The translations under genes were made by a program, and so were the position numbers. The notes below the pieces were generated by a model. The model ran no database searches. It saw nothing but the letters and a program-made list of their open reading frames with translations, and had not been told where the DNA came from. Shown here in pieces: positions 17,712 to 26,555 of a stretch of 64,000 bases of DNA; within the stretch, counting starts at the first letter, position 1; every line of letters starts with the position of its first letter. Where the stretch lies: contig NZ_CP135529.1 of NCBI RefSeq assembly GCF_032401055.1, forward strand, positions 4,338,501 to 4,402,500, read 5' to 3'. This DNA comes from Tardiphaga sp. 709 (GTDB lineage Bacteria; Pseudomonadota; Alphaproteobacteria; Rhizobiales; Xanthobacteraceae).

Positions 17712-18320
17712 ATGAAGATCGATCCCGCTGAACTTGGCGCCGAGAAGGCCTATCGTCTGCTCACCGGCATCGTCGTCCCGCGACCGATCGCATGGGTGAC
17801 CAGCATGTCGCAGGCAGGTACTGTCAACCTTGCGCCTTTCAGTGCTTTCACCTTCGTCTCGCCTAAGCCGCCGATGCTGGCAATCAGCGTCGGCCGCAAA
17901 TCAGGCGTCTACAAGGACACGGCGCGCAACATCCTGGATCGCGAAGAATACGTCATTCACATCGCGGATTCGCCGTTGATGTCGGCGGTGCACGAAAGCT
18001 CCGCCGAACATCCGCCGGAGGTGAGCGAGGTCGAAGTCCTCGGTCTCGAGACGACTCCCAGCGATCATATCGCGGTGCCGCGGCTGACGGCGGCGCCTAT
18101 CGCGATGGAATGCCGGTTTCGGCAATGCCTCGAATTCGGGGATACCCGCAGCCGGTTGATCGTCGGCGAAGTGGTCGCATTTCACATCAAGGACGATCTG
18201 CTCGCCAACGACAAGATCGAGACCGAGAGCCTCGATCCGATCGCCCGCATCGCCGGTCCGCGTTACGCGCGGCTAGGTGAGATTTTCACGTTGAAGTCCG
18301 TATTCCAGACATCGAAGTAA
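17712..18320 (+). CDS. Flavin reductase-like domain protein (FMN-binding)
   Basis: This 202-residue protein belongs to the DIM6/NTAB flavin reductase family. The fold is shown by YRLLTGIVVPRPIAWVTSMS, then VNLAPFSAFTFVSPKPPMLA and a C-terminal EVVAFHIKD. The P-R-P-I-A-W-V-T motif is a hallmark. Such proteins either reduce FMN for a partner monooxygenase or act on substrates directly. No oxygenase component lies nearby, so the partner is unknown. It starts 3 bases after the binding-protein gene and is probably translated with it. Confidence 0.87.
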   Translation: MKIDPAELGAEKAYRLLTGIVVPRPIAWVTSMSQAGTVNLAPFSAFTFVSPKPPMLAISVGRKSGVYKDTARNILDREEYVIHIADSPLMSAVHESSAEHPPEVSEVEVLGLETTPSDHIAVPRLTAAPIAMECRFRQCLEFGDTRSRLIVGEVVAFHIKDDLLANDKIETESLDPIARIAGPRYARLGEIFTLKSVFQTSK

Positions 18321-18411
18321 TTGGAACAACGCCGCGGGCGCAACTCGAGCAACCGTTCCAGCAGCGCGATCCCGGCGGCAATCGATCCAGTGAATTGTTC
18401 AAGAGGCCCTC

Positions 18412-19272
18412 ATGAAACTATGCAGCTATTTGACCGGTGGAAGCAGCCACTACGGTGTGGTGGCCGATGACGGCGTCATCGATCTCAGCGCGTTGCTTGG
18501 ATCGGAGTTTCCCGATCTGCGCAGCCTGATCGCCGGCAACGGGCTGGCGAAGGCGAAGCAGGTGAGCGCCGGCCGCAAGCCCGATCATCGATTGTCGGAT
18601 CTGGTCTTGCTGCCGCCGATCCCGGCACCGGAGAAACTGTGGTGCATCGGGGTCAACTACAAGGACCGCAACGCCGAATACAAGGATAACTCGGATCTGC
18701 CGAAATATCCGAGTCTGTTCGTCCGTAACCCGTCATCGGTGGTGGGCTCCGATCAGCCGATCGAAAAGCCGAAGATCTCCGAGCAACTCGATTACGAAGG
18801 CGAGATCGTGATCGTCATCGGCAAAGAAGGCCGTCACATCACGCGCGAGAATGCCTGGTCGCACATCTTCGGCATGACGCTCTGCAATGAAGGCTCGGTG
18901 CGGGACTGGCTGCACCACGGCAAGTTCAACGTCACCCAGGGCAAGAATTTTGATCGCTCCGGCAGCGTCGGGCCGTGGATCGTCACGGCCGACGAATGCG
19001 ATCCGCAGGGGACCCACGATATCGTCACGCGAGTGAACGGGGAGGAGCGTCAGAACGACTCGACCGAGCGGCTAATGTTCACCTTCGACTTTCTGATTTC
19101 CTATCTGTCGACCTTCGCCACCTTGAAGCCCGGCGACATGATCGCAACCGGAACACCAACCGGCGCCGGCGCCCGCTTCACGCCGCCGCGTTGGCTCAAG
19201 CCCGGCGATGTCGTCGATGTCGAGTCCAGGCAGATCGGCATTCTTCGCAACGTCGTCGCAGAGGAGAAATAA
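18412..19272 (+). CDS. Fumarylacetoacetate hydrolase family protein
   Basis: A 286-residue FAH-family enzyme of the HpaG/COG0179 type. The C-terminal catalytic domain starts at PEKLWCIGVNYKDRNAEY and carries the metal ligands in DYEGEIVIVIG (E-x-E) plus the downstream aspartate region GKNFDRSGSVGPWIV. The end, GDMIATGTPTGAGARF, is characteristic. Members hydrolyse C-C bonds, decarboxylate or isomerise 2-oxo dicarboxylates after ring cleavage. It is translationally close to the next gene (2 bases), a member of the hydratase family that usually acts next in the same pathway. Confidence 0.92.
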   Translation: MKLCSYLTGGSSHYGVVADDGVIDLSALLGSEFPDLRSLIAGNGLAKAKQVSAGRKPDHRLSDLVLLPPIPAPEKLWCIGVNYKDRNAEYKDNSDLPKYPSLFVRNPSSVVGSDQPIEKPKISEQLDYEGEIVIVIGKEGRHITRENAWSHIFGMTLCNEGSVRDWLHHGKFNVTQGKNFDRSGSVGPWIVTADECDPQGTHDIVTRVNGEERQNDSTERLMFTFDFLISYLSTFATLKPGDMIATGTPTGAGARFTPPRWLKPGDVVDVESRQIGILRNVVAEEK

Positions 19273-19274
19273 CG

Positions 19275-20078
19275 GTGCTTGATCAGACGGTCATCGATAC
19301 GCTGGCGCATCGCCTCGACGAAGCGGAGCGGACCAAGACGCTCATTACCATGTTGACCGCCGACTATCCCGATCTCACCATCGAGGATGCCTATTCGATC
19401 CAGCGGACCTGGACGGCGCTGCAGCTCGAACGCGGGCGGGTGATCAAAGGCCACAAGATCGGCCTGACCTCGAAGGCGATGCAGAATGCGGTCAGCATCT
19501 CCGAGCCGGATTACGGCGTGCTGTTCGTCGACATGTTCTATCAGGATGCCGGCACCATCCCTTATGAGCGGTTCTTCGCGCCGCGCGTCGAGGTCGAACT
19601 GGCCTTCGTGCTCAAGACCGATCTGCGCGGACCGGATTGTACGATCTTCGACGTGCTAAACGCGACAGACTACGTCACACCGGCGCTCGAAATCCTGGAA
19701 ACGCGCATGCACCGCGTGCATCCGCAAACCAAGAAGCCTCGCACGGTGGTGGACACGATTTCCGACAACGCAGCGAATGCCGCGCTTGTGGTCGGCGGTC
19801 GTCCATTTCGTCCGCTGGATGTCGATCTGCGTTGGGTCAGCGCGCTGCTGTTTCGGAATGGCCAGATCGAGGAGACCGGTGTCGCTGCCGGCGTGTTGAA
19901 CCATCCGGCAAACGGCATCGCGTGGCTCGCCAATCGCCTTGCGCCGCACGACGAATATCTCGCTGCAGGCGAGGTGGTGCTCGCCGGATCCTTCACGCGT
20001 CCGATCGAGGTCAGCCGCGGCGATACGATACATGCCGATTACGGGCCGTATGGCTCGGTGTCGTGCCAATTCGTCTGA
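19275..20078 (+). CDS. 2-oxo-hepta-3-ene-1,7-dioate hydratase-like enzyme (MhpD/HpaH family, GTG start)
   Basis: A 267-residue hydratase/decarboxylase-family enzyme that hydrates dienoates from meta-cleavage of aromatic rings. Recognisable segments are [43 protein letters not shown] (metal-binding glutamates) and [18 protein letters not shown]. The real start is GTG 19275, 2 bases after the FAH stop and preceded by GGAGA; the open frame running back to 18975 is out of family and overlaps the FAH gene. The exact substrate is uncertain: HpaH, MhpD and 4-oxalocrotonate decarboxylases are closely related. Confidence 0.92.
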   Translation: MLDQTVIDTLAHRLDEAERTKTLITMLTADYPDLTIEDAYSIQRTWTALQLERGRVIKGHKIGLTSKAMQNAVSISEPDYGVLFVDMFYQDAGTIPYERFFAPRVEVELAFVLKTDLRGPDCTIFDVLNATDYVTPALEILETRMHRVHPQTKKPRTVVDTISDNAANAALVVGGRPFRPLDVDLRWVSALLFRNGQIEETGVAAGVLNHPANGIAWLANRLAPHDEYLAAGEVVLAGSFTRPIEVSRGDTIHADYGPYGSVSCQFV

Positions 20079-20099
20079 CCGTTTCCGGAGACTGCAGCC

Positions 20100-20492
20100 A
20101 TGACATCTTCCAAGCGCCGCCGCAGCGTTCATATCGGCGAATTCAAGCACGCAAATCCGATCCCCAATGCCTGCCGCATCAACAATCTGCTGATGTCCGG
20201 CGTCATCCTCGGCCGCGATCCCAGGACAAGCGAGATGCCACCGGATCTCGAAAGCCAGTGCGCCAACATGTTCGCGCATATGAAGGCGATCGTGGAAGCC
20301 GGCGGCGGCAGCGCTGACGACATCATCAAGATGACGGTCTGGCTCAAGGATCGCAGCAATCGTGGGCCGGTCAACGTCGAGTGGCTCAAGATGTTTCCGG
20401 ACGAACATTCGCGTCCGGCCCGTCATGCGCTCTCCATGGAGATGGACGGCGGCGCCCTGGTGCAATGCGATTTCACTGCGGTGATCGATTAA
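20100..20492 (+). CDS. RidA (YjgF/YER057c/UK114) family protein
   Basis: A 130-residue RidA-family protein. The C-terminal signature includes VEWLKMFPDEHSRPARHALS, the usual site of the imine-binding arginine. RidA proteins hydrolyse reactive imines or enamines; some members, such as 2-aminomuconate deaminase, are dedicated catabolic enzymes. Its place in the middle of a ring-cleavage operon, 21 bases after the hydratase and 11 before the amidohydrolase, favours a catabolic deaminase or imine-clearing role over a general one. That role is inference. Confidence 0.9.
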   Translation: MTSSKRRRSVHIGEFKHANPIPNACRINNLLMSGVILGRDPRTSEMPPDLESQCANMFAHMKAIVEAGGGSADDIIKMTVWLKDRSNRGPVNVEWLKMFPDEHSRPARHALSMEMDGGALVQCDFTAVID

Positions 20493-20503
20493 AGGAGCGA
20501 CAG

Positions 20504-21376
20504 ATGCCCGACTATCTTCCATTTGATCCGACCCCGCGCACGCCATCCCGCAAGCCGCCGCCGAAGAGCATCGACAGTCAATTCCATGTGCTCGGTCCGG
20601 TGGAGCGTTATCCCGTCCGGCCCGGCGCTGCCTATCAGATGCCGATGGCGACCTGGGAGGCTGCGCTTCGGGTACACAAGGCGCTTGGTATCGAGCGCGG
20701 CATCATCGTGCAGACGACGACATATGGCGCCGATCATTCGGTGGTTCTGGACGGGCTGGCGGCGATGGGGCCGAACTACAAGGCCTGCGCGAATGCACTG
20801 GTTTTCGCCGAGCGCGACGATGCGTATCTCGCCAAGCTGAACGACGCCGGCGTCGGCGGCGCGCGGTTCAGCTTCCGCAAGGAGCTCGGCGCCGTGCTTT
20901 CGGACAGCGACTACGAGCGCGCGATCGCACGTATTTCCGAACTCGGCTGGTACGCTAAATTCCAGCCGGAGAAGGACGGCATTGTCGCCAATCTCGACAA
21001 GATCGCGTCTCTCAAGGTGCCGGTCCTCATCGATCACATGGGTCGCCCGGATCCAACGCTCGGCAAGAACGATCCGAACTTGCGTGCGGTTCTCGATCTG
21101 CTGTCGAAGGGAAATTTCTGGGTGATGCTCTCGCTTGGTGAAAAGACGTCCAAGAAAGGTCCGCCTTGGGACGACGTCATTCCCATCGCGCAAGCCTATC
21201 TCGAAGCCGCGCCTAATCGCTGCGTCTGGGCAAGCGACTGGCCCCACCCGGTATCGGTCGTCCAGCCGCCGAATGACGCCGACCTGCTTGAATTGCTCTA
21301 TCGCTACGCGCCGGACGATGCCTTGCTGGAAAAGATACTGGTCACAAATCCGGCAAAGCTGTTTGGGTTCTCTTAA
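20504..21376 (+). CDS. Amidohydrolase family 2 protein (COG3618, LigI-like)
   Basis: A 290-residue TIM-barrel hydrolase related to 2-pyrone-4,6-dicarboxylate lactonase and D-galactarolactone isomerase. Seen: N-terminal IDSQFHVLGP, the middle histidine in LIDHMGRPDP and the late aspartate in CVWASDWPHP. The first metal-binding motif is D-x-Q-x-H instead of D-x-H-x-H, so metal binding may be altered; metal-independent lactonases of this family show the same change. ATG 20504 follows AGGAG. It closes the operon and probably hydrolyses a lactone or pyrone intermediate. Confidence 0.88.
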   Translation: MPDYLPFDPTPRTPSRKPPPKSIDSQFHVLGPVERYPVRPGAAYQMPMATWEAALRVHKALGIERGIIVQTTTYGADHSVVLDGLAAMGPNYKACANALVFAERDDAYLAKLNDAGVGGARFSFRKELGAVLSDSDYERAIARISELGWYAKFQPEKDGIVANLDKIASLKVPVLIDHMGRPDPTLGKNDPNLRAVLDLLSKGNFWVMLSLGEKTSKKGPPWDDVIPIAQAYLEAAPNRCVWASDWPHPVSVVQPPNDADLLELLYRYAPDDALLEKILVTNPAKLFGFS

Positions 21377-21398
21377 TAGATAGTGGGCGGACACCCTG

Positions 21399-21421
21399 CC
21401 GGGAGCGGAGTCCGCTTCCGG
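21399..21421 (+). terminator. Candidate terminator hairpin after the catabolic operon
   Basis: CCGGGAGCGGA is followed by TCCGCTTCCGG, an 11-bp inverted repeat with one G-T pair, about 22 bases past the amidohydrolase stop. There is no T-run, so termination would be inefficient or the hairpin may simply stabilise the message. The rest of 21422-21639, between convergent genes, shows nothing else. Confidence 0.45.
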
Positions 21422-21639
21422 GGGATATCCGGGATCGCCCCTCGTCCGGGCTGGATTTCATCCGCGCGGGCGGGGTGCTTCGACTGATTGTGAAGCCGAC
21501 ACAAATATCTTTTTGCTGCTCTTCTTCAGCGAGCCTGTCGCGAGCCCGTCAGAATCTCACGCGACAGGGAACCGCATGCGAGCGATCGAAACCGCAGCCG
21601 TATGGTTGTGAACCTGCGTCTCCGGTCGTTTGTTTCGAC

Positions 21640-22551
21640 CTACGGCTTATCGCGGCCCCACGGGAAGAGAGAGACCGGAAAATCGGCCGCATAGCGCCGC
21701 CCTTTCGGCGGACGGGGAGGGTCCTGCCGAGGATTCGGGTCCGGCTCCAGCACCTTGCGATAAAGATGCCAGGTGGCATGACCGAGTAGGGGCAGAACAA
21801 CGGCGAGACCGACGAATAACGGCAGCGAACCGGCCACCAGCAGCGCGGCCACAATCAGACCCCATGCCGCCATCGTCACAGGATTTTTCATCACGACCCG
21901 CAGCGAGGTCTGAACTGCGTCTGTCACGCTCGCATGTCGGTCGAGCATCAGCGGAAACGCCACGACGCTAACGCACAGGGCCATGATAGCGAACAATAGT
22001 CCGACGCCGCAGCCCTGGACGATCAGTTGGTGCCCCTCTGTGGTTGTGAAGATGCGCGATGCGAAATCAGGAATGCTGGCCGCAGGGGCATTGCCGAACT
22101 TGGAAACGTAAATCGCATTCGCAGTGGTCACCCAGACCACGAACAGAATGAGCAGGAGCGTGCCGAGGCCAAGCATGGCTCCAAAGGACGGCGAGCGCAG
22201 CACGCCGAGTGCATGCCACGCCGACGCCTCTTCGCCGCGTTCGCGGCGGCGGCTGAGTTCATAGAGACCGAGGGCTGCAAAAGGACCAATCAACGCAAAA
22301 CCGGCGGCTAGTGGGAAAAGCAGCGGTAACACCGAATAGCCAAGGGTCATTCTGGCCAACACAAGCCCGAGAACAGGATAGATAATGCACAGAATAATGG
22401 CGTGACTCGGGACCGCCTTGAAGTCCTCCCAGCCCAGCCGCAACGCATCATGCAGATCGGACAAGCCGATCTTGCGAATGACGGGGGCGGCGACGCTATC
22501 GGAAGCGCCCGGTACTGTCTGCGAGATCTTGTCAGAATACGGAGTAGCCAT
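21640..22551 (-). CDS. DUF2189 family multi-pass membrane protein
   Basis: About 303 residues with six hydrophobic helices, for example AIILCIIYPVLGLVLARMTL and PLLFPLAAGFALIGPFAALG. The pattern IGPFAALGLYELSRRRERGE near the second helix and FPLMLDRHASVTDAV later are typical of DUF2189. The function is unknown. ATG 22551 has GGAG at about 9 bases; an in-frame GTG lies two codons upstream. It is divergent from the cytochrome oxidase operon across about 600 bases; similar genes are often found beside oxidase genes in related bacteria, which is recollection not tested here. Confidence 0.85.
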   Translation of the reverse strand: MATPYSDKISQTVPGASDSVAAPVIRKIGLSDLHDALRLGWEDFKAVPSHAIILCIIYPVLGLVLARMTLGYSVLPLLFPLAAGFALIGPFAALGLYELSRRRERGEEASAWHALGVLRSPSFGAMLGLGTLLLILFVVWVTTANAIYVSKFGNAPAASIPDFASRIFTTTEGHQLIVQGCGVGLLFAIMALCVSVVAFPLMLDRHASVTDAVQTSLRVVMKNPVTMAAWGLIVAALLVAGSLPLFVGLAVVLPLLGHATWHLYRKVLEPDPNPRQDPPRPPKGRRYAADFPVSLFPWGRDKP

Positions 22552-23148
22552 GGTCACGATCTCCCATGCGTTCGCACCGGCGAGATCGAGTCATTTTCAA
22601 ATGACGAGTCTTCGCCTTCGTGCGCAGAAATCGCGACTGGTTCTGGAAGACGGCCAAGTTCAACGAAGAGAGCTTTGCCGAGCAAAACCTGTCGCAACCT
22701 GTGCACCAAGTTTAGCGCAATCCGGAAAGAATAGCACGCACTGTTCGGTGAATTCTTCCTTTGTAAGGTTTACGTTTCACCGCGTGGCTGATGGCAATTG
22801 ACGCATCACTTTGTCTGTCATGCGGACGCACGTCGTGTATTGCAATGCGATATGGGAATCCGTTGCGCGTGCCATTGCTCAACGGTTCGATCGTGGTGCT
22901 ATCGTCGTCGTGAGGAATAAGCCGGTCTATTGACAATCAAGCCTGCCGGGGAACATCCTGTAGTGGCAAGTGCCCGTAGTTCGACGACACCAGCGATCGC
23001 AACTTTTCGAATTCGATGTTGCGACCGGTTAGAGGGCAAGGCGGCCAGCATTGTGATGGCGAGCTCGAAATCAGCCATCGATGCAGACGTGAACTGCGCC
23101 CTTTTCTAAGTCTTGTCCGCAGCCTCTAGAGGCAAGGATGAACAAGGG
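22552..23148. other. Divergent intergenic region DUF2189 / coxM
   Basis: Roughly 600 bases without a convincing gene. It should contain the coxMNOP promoter. I looked for a FixK/FNR site (TTGAT-N4-ATCAA) and a sigma-54 -24/-12 pair and found neither in good form; TTGACAATCAA near 22931 is only a partial match with the wrong spacing. Confidence 0.5.
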
Positions 23149-23982
23149 ATGGCTGTAGCATTCATACTGCTGTTGGTCGCAGTCGCTTCGGTGCTGTTTC
23201 ACCTCCTAAGTCCATGGTGGTGGACGCCGATCGCATCGAACTGGAGTTACATCGACGACACGATCACCATGACGTTCTGGATCACCGGGGCGGTCTTCTT
23301 CGCGATCGTCGCATTCATCGCCTATTGCATCTTTCGTTTTCATCACAAGGAAGGAAGACAAGCGGCCTATGAGCCCGAAAACAAAAGGCTGGAATGGTGG
23401 CTCACCATAGGGACTGCGATCGGTGTCGGAGCGATGTTGGCGCCCGGTTTGCTTGTCTGGCATCAGTTTGTGACGGTGCCGTCTGATGCAACAGAGATCG
23501 AGGTCATGGGCCAGCAGTGGCGCTGGAGCTACCGGCTGCCCGGAAAAGACGGCCGGCTCGGGACGGTCGATGCCCGCAACGTCAGTGCCGAGAATCCACT
23601 AGGCTTGAATCCGAACGATCCTAACGGTCAGGACGACGTCGTGGTCGAGAACGACGATTTGCATCTCCCGATCGGGAAGCCGGTCAAGGTATTGCTCCGC
23701 TCAATCGACGTTCTGCACGATTTCTACGTGCCTGAGTTCCGGGCGAAGATGGATATGGTGCCGGGCTCGGTCACATACTTCTGGTTTACTCCTACGCGCA
23801 CAGGAACATTCGAGGTTCTTTGCGCGGAATTGTGCGGCATCGCGCATGCGCAAATGCGGAGCAACGTCATCGTCCAGGAAGAGAGCGAATATCATGCATG
23901 GCTGGAGAAGCAGCAGACATTCGCAGCGTTATCCGGCCACCGACCCATCACGAAGGCGACTTACAAGACCCGCGGCAAATAG
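23149..23982 (+). CDS. coxM: Cytochrome c oxidase subunit II (alternative oxidase)
   Basis: Subunit II accepts electrons from cytochrome c through the CuA centre. The N-terminus has hydrophobic helices (FILLLVAVASVLFHLL; FWITGAVFFAIVAFIAYCIF). The CuA site is complete: histidine in SIDVLHDFYVPEF and the loop CAELCGIAHAQM (C-x3-C-x3-H-x2-M). WRWSYRLPG is the aromatic electron-entry region. There is no fused cytochrome c domain. I prefer ATG 23149; an in-frame TTG at 23113 would add 12 residues. Gene order and a pair of subunit III genes match coxMNOP of Bradyrhizobium japonicum. Confidence 0.93.
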   Translation: MAVAFILLLVAVASVLFHLLSPWWWTPIASNWSYIDDTITMTFWITGAVFFAIVAFIAYCIFRFHHKEGRQAAYEPENKRLEWWLTIGTAIGVGAMLAPGLLVWHQFVTVPSDATEIEVMGQQWRWSYRLPGKDGRLGTVDARNVSAENPLGLNPNDPNGQDDVVVENDDLHLPIGKPVKVLLRSIDVLHDFYVPEFRAKMDMVPGSVTYFWFTPTRTGTFEVLCAELCGIAHAQMRSNVIVQEESEYHAWLEKQQTFAALSGHRPITKATYKTRGK

Positions 23983-24062
23983 CAGGACCGGCGCGGCGGC
24001 GTTGCACGTTGTAACACTTACGATGAGCGACGATCAGAGGATAAATCCGGGAGGACATTCTA

Positions 24063-25838
24063 ATGGTTGATGTCCCGTCTGACGTACTCGCAGGAATTCC
24101 GCCGGCCGAAGTGGGTGAGGTCGATCTCTATCACCCAAGAAGTTGGTGGACGCGATATGTCTTCTCGCAAGATGCCAAGATCATTGCGGTCCAGTATGCG
24201 ATGACGGCAATGGCCATCGGTATGGTCGCGCTGGTGCTGTCGTGGCTGATGCGGCTGCAGCTCGGTTTCCCCGGAACGTTTTCGTTTATCGATCCGAGCC
24301 AGTATCTCCAATTCATCACCATGCATGGGATGATCATGGTGATCTACCTTCTCACAGCGCTGTTTCTCGGAGGCTTCGGGAATTACCTGATCCCGCTGAT
24401 GGTCGGTGCTCGCGACATGGTGTTCCCCTACGCGAACATGCTGAGCTACTGGATTTATCTGCTTGCCGTGCTGGTGCTGGTTGCGACCTTCTTTGTACCG
24501 GGTGGGCCAACTGGCGCTGGATGGACGCTGTATCCGCCGCAGGCCATTCTGTCCGGAAGCCCGGGACAGGAAGCAGGCATCATCATGATGCTGGTATCGC
24601 TGATCCTGTTCATTATCGGCTTCACCATGGGCGGCCTGAATTATGTCGTGACGGTGCTGCAGGGGCGCACGCGCGGAATGACGCTGATGCGGCTGCCTCT
24701 GACGGTGTGGGGAATCTTCACAGCAACCGTAATGGCATTGCTTGCATTTCCAGCCTTGTTCGTTGCCTCAGTGATGATGCTGTTCGATCGGCTTCTTGGC
24801 ACCAGCTTCTTCATGCCAACGCTCGTGGAGATGGGTCAGCTGGGGAAGTACGGCGGTGGCAGTCCGCTGCTGTTCCAGCACCTGTTCTGGTTTTTCGGCC
24901 ACCCCGAAGTCTATATCGTTGCTTTACCTGCTTTTGGCATTGTCTCTGACCTCATCAGCACTCATGCGCGAAAGAATATTTTCGGTTATCGCATGATGGT
25001 GTGGGCGATTGTCGGAATCGGAGCGATGAGCTTCGTGGTGTGGGCGCACCACATGTATGTCAGTGGCATGAATCCGAAGTTCGGATTTTTCTTCGCAACA
25101 ACGACCCTCATCATCGCGATCCCCACGGCGATCAAGGTTTACAACTGGATCCTGACCCTGTGGCGTGGCGACATTCACCTCACCATTCCGATGCTATTCG
25201 CGCTGGCATTCATCATCACGTTCGTCAATGGCGGCCTGACTGGCCTGTTCCTCGGCAACGTCGTCGTGGACGTTCCCTTGTCCGATACGATGTTCGTGGT
25301 CGCCCATTTTCACATGGTCATGGGTGTTGCGCCGATCATGGTCGTGTTTGGCGCGATCTATCACTGGTATCCGAAAGTGACGGGACGGATGCTGAACGAG
25401 ACACTGGGGCGCTTCCATTTCTGGGTCACGTTCCTTGGAGCTTACGCGATCTTCTTCCCCATGCACTATCTCGGGCTGCTGGGTGTGCCGCGCCGCTATC
25501 ACGACATCGGCGGGACGGCATTCGTCCCGGCGTCTGCCCATGATCTGAATGCATTCATGAGTATCGCTGCGCTCATCGTCGGCTTTGCCCAGCTCGTATT
25601 TGTGTTCAACATGATCCGGAGCCTGTCCAAGGGCGAGGACGCCGGCGGCAATCCGTGGAACGCGACCACGCTTGAGTGGCAAACGCCGCAGACACCGCCG
25701 GCACATGGCAACTGGGGCAAGGAACTCCCGGTCGTCTATCGCTGGGCTTATGACTATAGCGTGCCCGGCGCAGCACGGGATTTCATCCCCCAGAATGAAC
25801 CGCCGGCCAGCTTGACGCCGAAGGGAGCGCATCCATGA
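24063..25838 (+). CDS. coxN: Cytochrome c oxidase subunit I (aa3-type, alternative oxidase)
   Basis: The catalytic subunit carries haem a and the haem a3-CuB centre and pumps protons in the inner membrane. The 591-residue protein has about 12 helices. Haem and CuB ligands are visible in FITMHGM, FFGHPEVYIV (His, Glu and cross-linked Tyr of type A1 oxidases), WAHHMYVSGM and VAHFHMVMG. The K-channel region is IAIPTAIKVYNWI. A strong GGGAGG site precedes ATG 24063. Its stop overlaps the next start (ATGA), so coxN and coxO are translationally coupled. Confidence 0.96.
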   Translation: MVDVPSDVLAGIPPAEVGEVDLYHPRSWWTRYVFSQDAKIIAVQYAMTAMAIGMVALVLSWLMRLQLGFPGTFSFIDPSQYLQFITMHGMIMVIYLLTALFLGGFGNYLIPLMVGARDMVFPYANMLSYWIYLLAVLVLVATFFVPGGPTGAGWTLYPPQAILSGSPGQEAGIIMMLVSLILFIIGFTMGGLNYVVTVLQGRTRGMTLMRLPLTVWGIFTATVMALLAFPALFVASVMMLFDRLLGTSFFMPTLVEMGQLGKYGGGSPLLFQHLFWFFGHPEVYIVALPAFGIVSDLISTHARKNIFGYRMMVWAIVGIGAMSFVVWAHHMYVSGMNPKFGFFFATTTLIIAIPTAIKVYNWILTLWRGDIHLTIPMLFALAFIITFVNGGLTGLFLGNVVVDVPLSDTMFVVAHFHMVMGVAPIMVVFGAIYHWYPKVTGRMLNETLGRFHFWVTFLGAYAIFFPMHYLGLLGVPRRYHDIGGTAFVPASAHDLNAFMSIAALIVGFAQLVFVFNMIRSLSKGEDAGGNPWNATTLEWQTPQTPPAHGNWGKELPVVYRWAYDYSVPGAARDFIPQNEPPASLTPKGAHP

Positions 25839-26539
25839 CGGCCATCGTCCTGTTCATGGCTGGAATAGCGGCCATTGCGGGATGGTGGCTCTCGCAGCAA
25901 CGGCTTGCGGCCAAGCCCTGGCTGGAGGAGGGGGCGGTTGGCGATTTTCCCGGCGGAAGTTCGATGTCGTTGCCGGCGGCGAAAATAGGTTTGGGTGTGT
26001 TTCTCGCGGTCGTCGGGTCGTTATTTGCGCTCTTCGTCAGCGCTTACTCCATGCGTATGCAATTGATCGACTGGCGGTCGCTGCCCGTGCCCGGGTTGCT
26101 GTGGTTCAACACCGGTGTTCTGATCGTGAGCAGTGGCGCGCTGCAATGGGCGCATGTTTCCGTAGATCGCGACGACAACGAAAATGTGCTGACCGGCCTG
26201 CTTGCAAGCGGCGTTTCCGCCGTTGTGTTCCTGATAGGTCAGTTGCTGGTGTGGCACCAGCTCAACATCGGGGGCTACTTTCTGGCGGCCAATCCAGCCA
26301 ACGCCTTCTTCTATCTGATCACCGCGGTCCATGGATTGCACTTGCTCGGCGGTCTCGTGGCTTTGGGCAGAACCATCGTCAAGGCATGGCGCGGTGTTGA
26401 AATCCCGCAACTGCGTTTGAGTGTGGAATTGTGCACGATGTATTGGCACTTCCTACTCCTGGTCTGGTTGATCCTGCTCGCTCTGCTGACAGGCTGGGCG
26501 GACGAATTCGTCACCATCTGTCGCCAGTTGCTGACATAG
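25835..26539 (+). CDS. coxO: Cytochrome c oxidase subunit III, first paralogue
   Basis: A 234-residue subunit III-type membrane protein with about seven helices. Family marks are LQWAHVSVDRDDNENV, AFFYLITAVHGLHLLGG and ELCTMYWHFLLLVWLILL, the last being the conserved end of the family (W-H-F-x-x-x-V-W). It overlaps coxN by 4 bases. A second, different subunit III gene follows 16 bases later, the arrangement reported for coxMNOP. Confidence 0.9.
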   Translation: MTAIVLFMAGIAAIAGWWLSQQRLAAKPWLEEGAVGDFPGGSSMSLPAAKIGLGVFLAVVGSLFALFVSAYSMRMQLIDWRSLPVPGLLWFNTGVLIVSSGALQWAHVSVDRDDNENVLTGLLASGVSAVVFLIGQLLVWHQLNIGGYFLAANPANAFFYLITAVHGLHLLGGLVALGRTIVKAWRGVEIPQLRLSVELCTMYWHFLLLVWLILLALLTGWADEFVTICRQLLT

Positions 26540-26555
26540 GAAAGGCATCGATGCG

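Noticed and set aside
18975-19274. N-terminal extension of the hydratase frame
   Set aside because: Overlaps the FAH gene; arginine/histidine-rich; GTG 19275 has a ribosome-binding site.
22900-23148. FixK/FNR box or sigma-54 promoter before coxM
   Set aside because: Only partial matches with wrong spacing; not supported.
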